64,000 bases of DNA from Boseongicola sp. H5 (lineage in GTDB: Bacteria > Pseudomonadota > Alphaproteobacteria > Rhodobacterales > Rhodobacteraceae), in the NCBI GenBank assembly GCA_020622165.1, contig JACNMN010000001.1, positions 620,001 to 684,000 of the forward strand, read 5' to 3'. Made by a program: the position numbers and the translations under genes. This document shows positions 63,563 to 64,000 of this stretch, piece by piece (positions within the stretch are counted from its first letter, which is position 1; every line of letters starts with the position of its first letter). Under the pieces are notes generated by a model, which saw nothing but the letters and a program-made list of their open reading frames with translations, ran no database searches and was not told where the DNA came from.

Positions 63563-64000
63563 ATGCGCAAATTCCTGGTCGTGCTGGACGATACCCGCGA
63601 ATGCCTGAACGCGATGCGGTTTGCCGCCATGCGCGCGGCCCATACGGGCGGTGGCGTCGAAATCCTGTCGGTGATTCCGCCCGATGAATTCAATCACTGG
63701 ATCGGTGTGGGCGAGATGATGCGCGCCGAGGCCCGCGAACGGATCGAGGCGCATTTCAACGTCTTCGCCAAATGGATGCGCGATCGTCAGGGCATCGACC
63801 CCGAACTGGTGATCCGCGAGGGCGAACCGGTGGACGAGATCCTGGCGCAGGTGCGCGAAGACCCGGAAATCGGCGTTCTGGTTCTGGGGGCGGGCACGGG
63901 CAAGGGCGGCCCCGGGCCTTTGGTGACCGCGCTGACCAAAAGTGCCGGCACCCTGCCGGTTCCGATGACGATCGTGCCGGGCGAGATGTCGAAAGAGCAG
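63563..64000 (+). CDS. Universal stress protein, 3' truncated by window edge
   Basis: This UspA-fold protein opens with KFLVVLDDTRECLNAMRFAA, and the ATP-binding loop pattern GAGTGKGGPGPLV appears near residues 113-125. 146 codons are present without a stop; the family length is about 140-150 residues, so only a few residues are probably missing. A GGAGGG site precedes the ATG. Specific role is unknown. Confidence 0.88.
   Translation, partial: MRKFLVVLDDTRECLNAMRFAAMRAAHTGGGVEILSVIPPDEFNHWIGVGEMMRAEARERIEAHFNVFAKWMRDRQGIDPELVIREGEPVDEILAQVREDPEIGVLVLGAGTGKGGPGPLVTALTKSAGTLPVPMTIVPGEMSKEQ

Noticed and set aside
1-64000. Possible genomic island, prophage or gene-transfer-agent cluster
   Set aside because: No integrase, transposase, capsid, terminase, tRNA-adjacent repeat or compositional break was seen; comM alone is a chromosomal competence gene.

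Overview
The window is a high-GC chromosomal segment of an alphaproteobacterium, very probably Rhodobacterales (Rhodobacter/Roseobacter group). The basis is gene content and order: a heterotetrameric sarcosine oxidase operon, a short HisG that needs HisZ, XdhABC next to a BMP-type purine transporter, a glnD-murJ-trpS cluster, a coaBC-dut-moeB cluster, and many ATGA/GTGA stop-start overlaps. Genes are densely packed. I see no rRNA, tRNA, CRISPR array, insertion sequence, phage or conjugation gene. Both edges cut genes: soxB at the left and a universal stress protein at the right.

Layout. 1-4852 (+): soxB'-soxD-soxA-soxG, oxidative demethylation of sarcosine. 4900-8179 (-): hisS-hisZ-hisG in translational coupling, with slyX divergent. 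8910-12356 (-): dnaE. 12484-13758 (+): an ArsR regulator with two SRPBCC proteins, preceded by a palindromic operator candidate. 13937-24077 (+): a long purine operon, xdhA-xdhB-xdhC, then an ABC ATPase, two permeases, a voltage-gated-type K+ channel and a BMP-family binding protein, closed by a clear terminator. 24235-27543 (+): small metabolic genes (DUF1428, an amine oxidase, DUF938, an AhpD-like protein behind a perfect FNR-type box, and a RibD/DHFR-like reductase). 27574-30078 (-): a dimethylglycine dehydrogenase-like enzyme. 30259-33954: hexuronate catabolism (kdgK, uxuB, uxaC). 34059-38878: htpX, a GFA-type zinc protein, a 2-hydroxyacid dehydrogenase, an SH3 protein and a TetR/reductase divergent pair. 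38972-43290 (-): an M3 peptidase, DUF4399 and an amino-acid ABC binding protein plus permease. 43365-46138 (-): coaBC-dut-moeB. 46202-49563: an SRPBCC protein, rpoH, cobU and a cobC-like phosphatase, and a GST. 49626-57629: comM, then gshB-yraN-rsmI (-) divergent from an LpoA-like lipoprotein and glnD (+). 57635-61631: murJ, a rhomboid-fold protein, trpS and an AAA ATPase. 61751-64000: a VOC protein, a 46-codon small ORF, a class IV aminotransferase behind a Shine-Dalgarno-sequestering hairpin, and a UspA protein.

Metabolic themes. One-carbon and methylated-glycine oxidation appears twice (SoxBDAG and a DMGDH-like enzyme). Purine uptake is coupled to xanthine oxidation. Glucuronate/galacturonate degradation is present without the mannonate dehydratase. 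Core functions (histidine, replication, CoA, dUTP, sigma-32, nitrogen sensing, cell wall lipid II) are housekeeping.

No complete new defence or mobile system is visible. The most interesting points are the K+ channel inside the purine operon, a rhomboid that has lost all its catalytic residues, the small ORF plus SD-hairpin leader before the aminotransferase, and several sharply defined operator-like palindromes and repeats. All calls come from reading the sequence; no database search was run.
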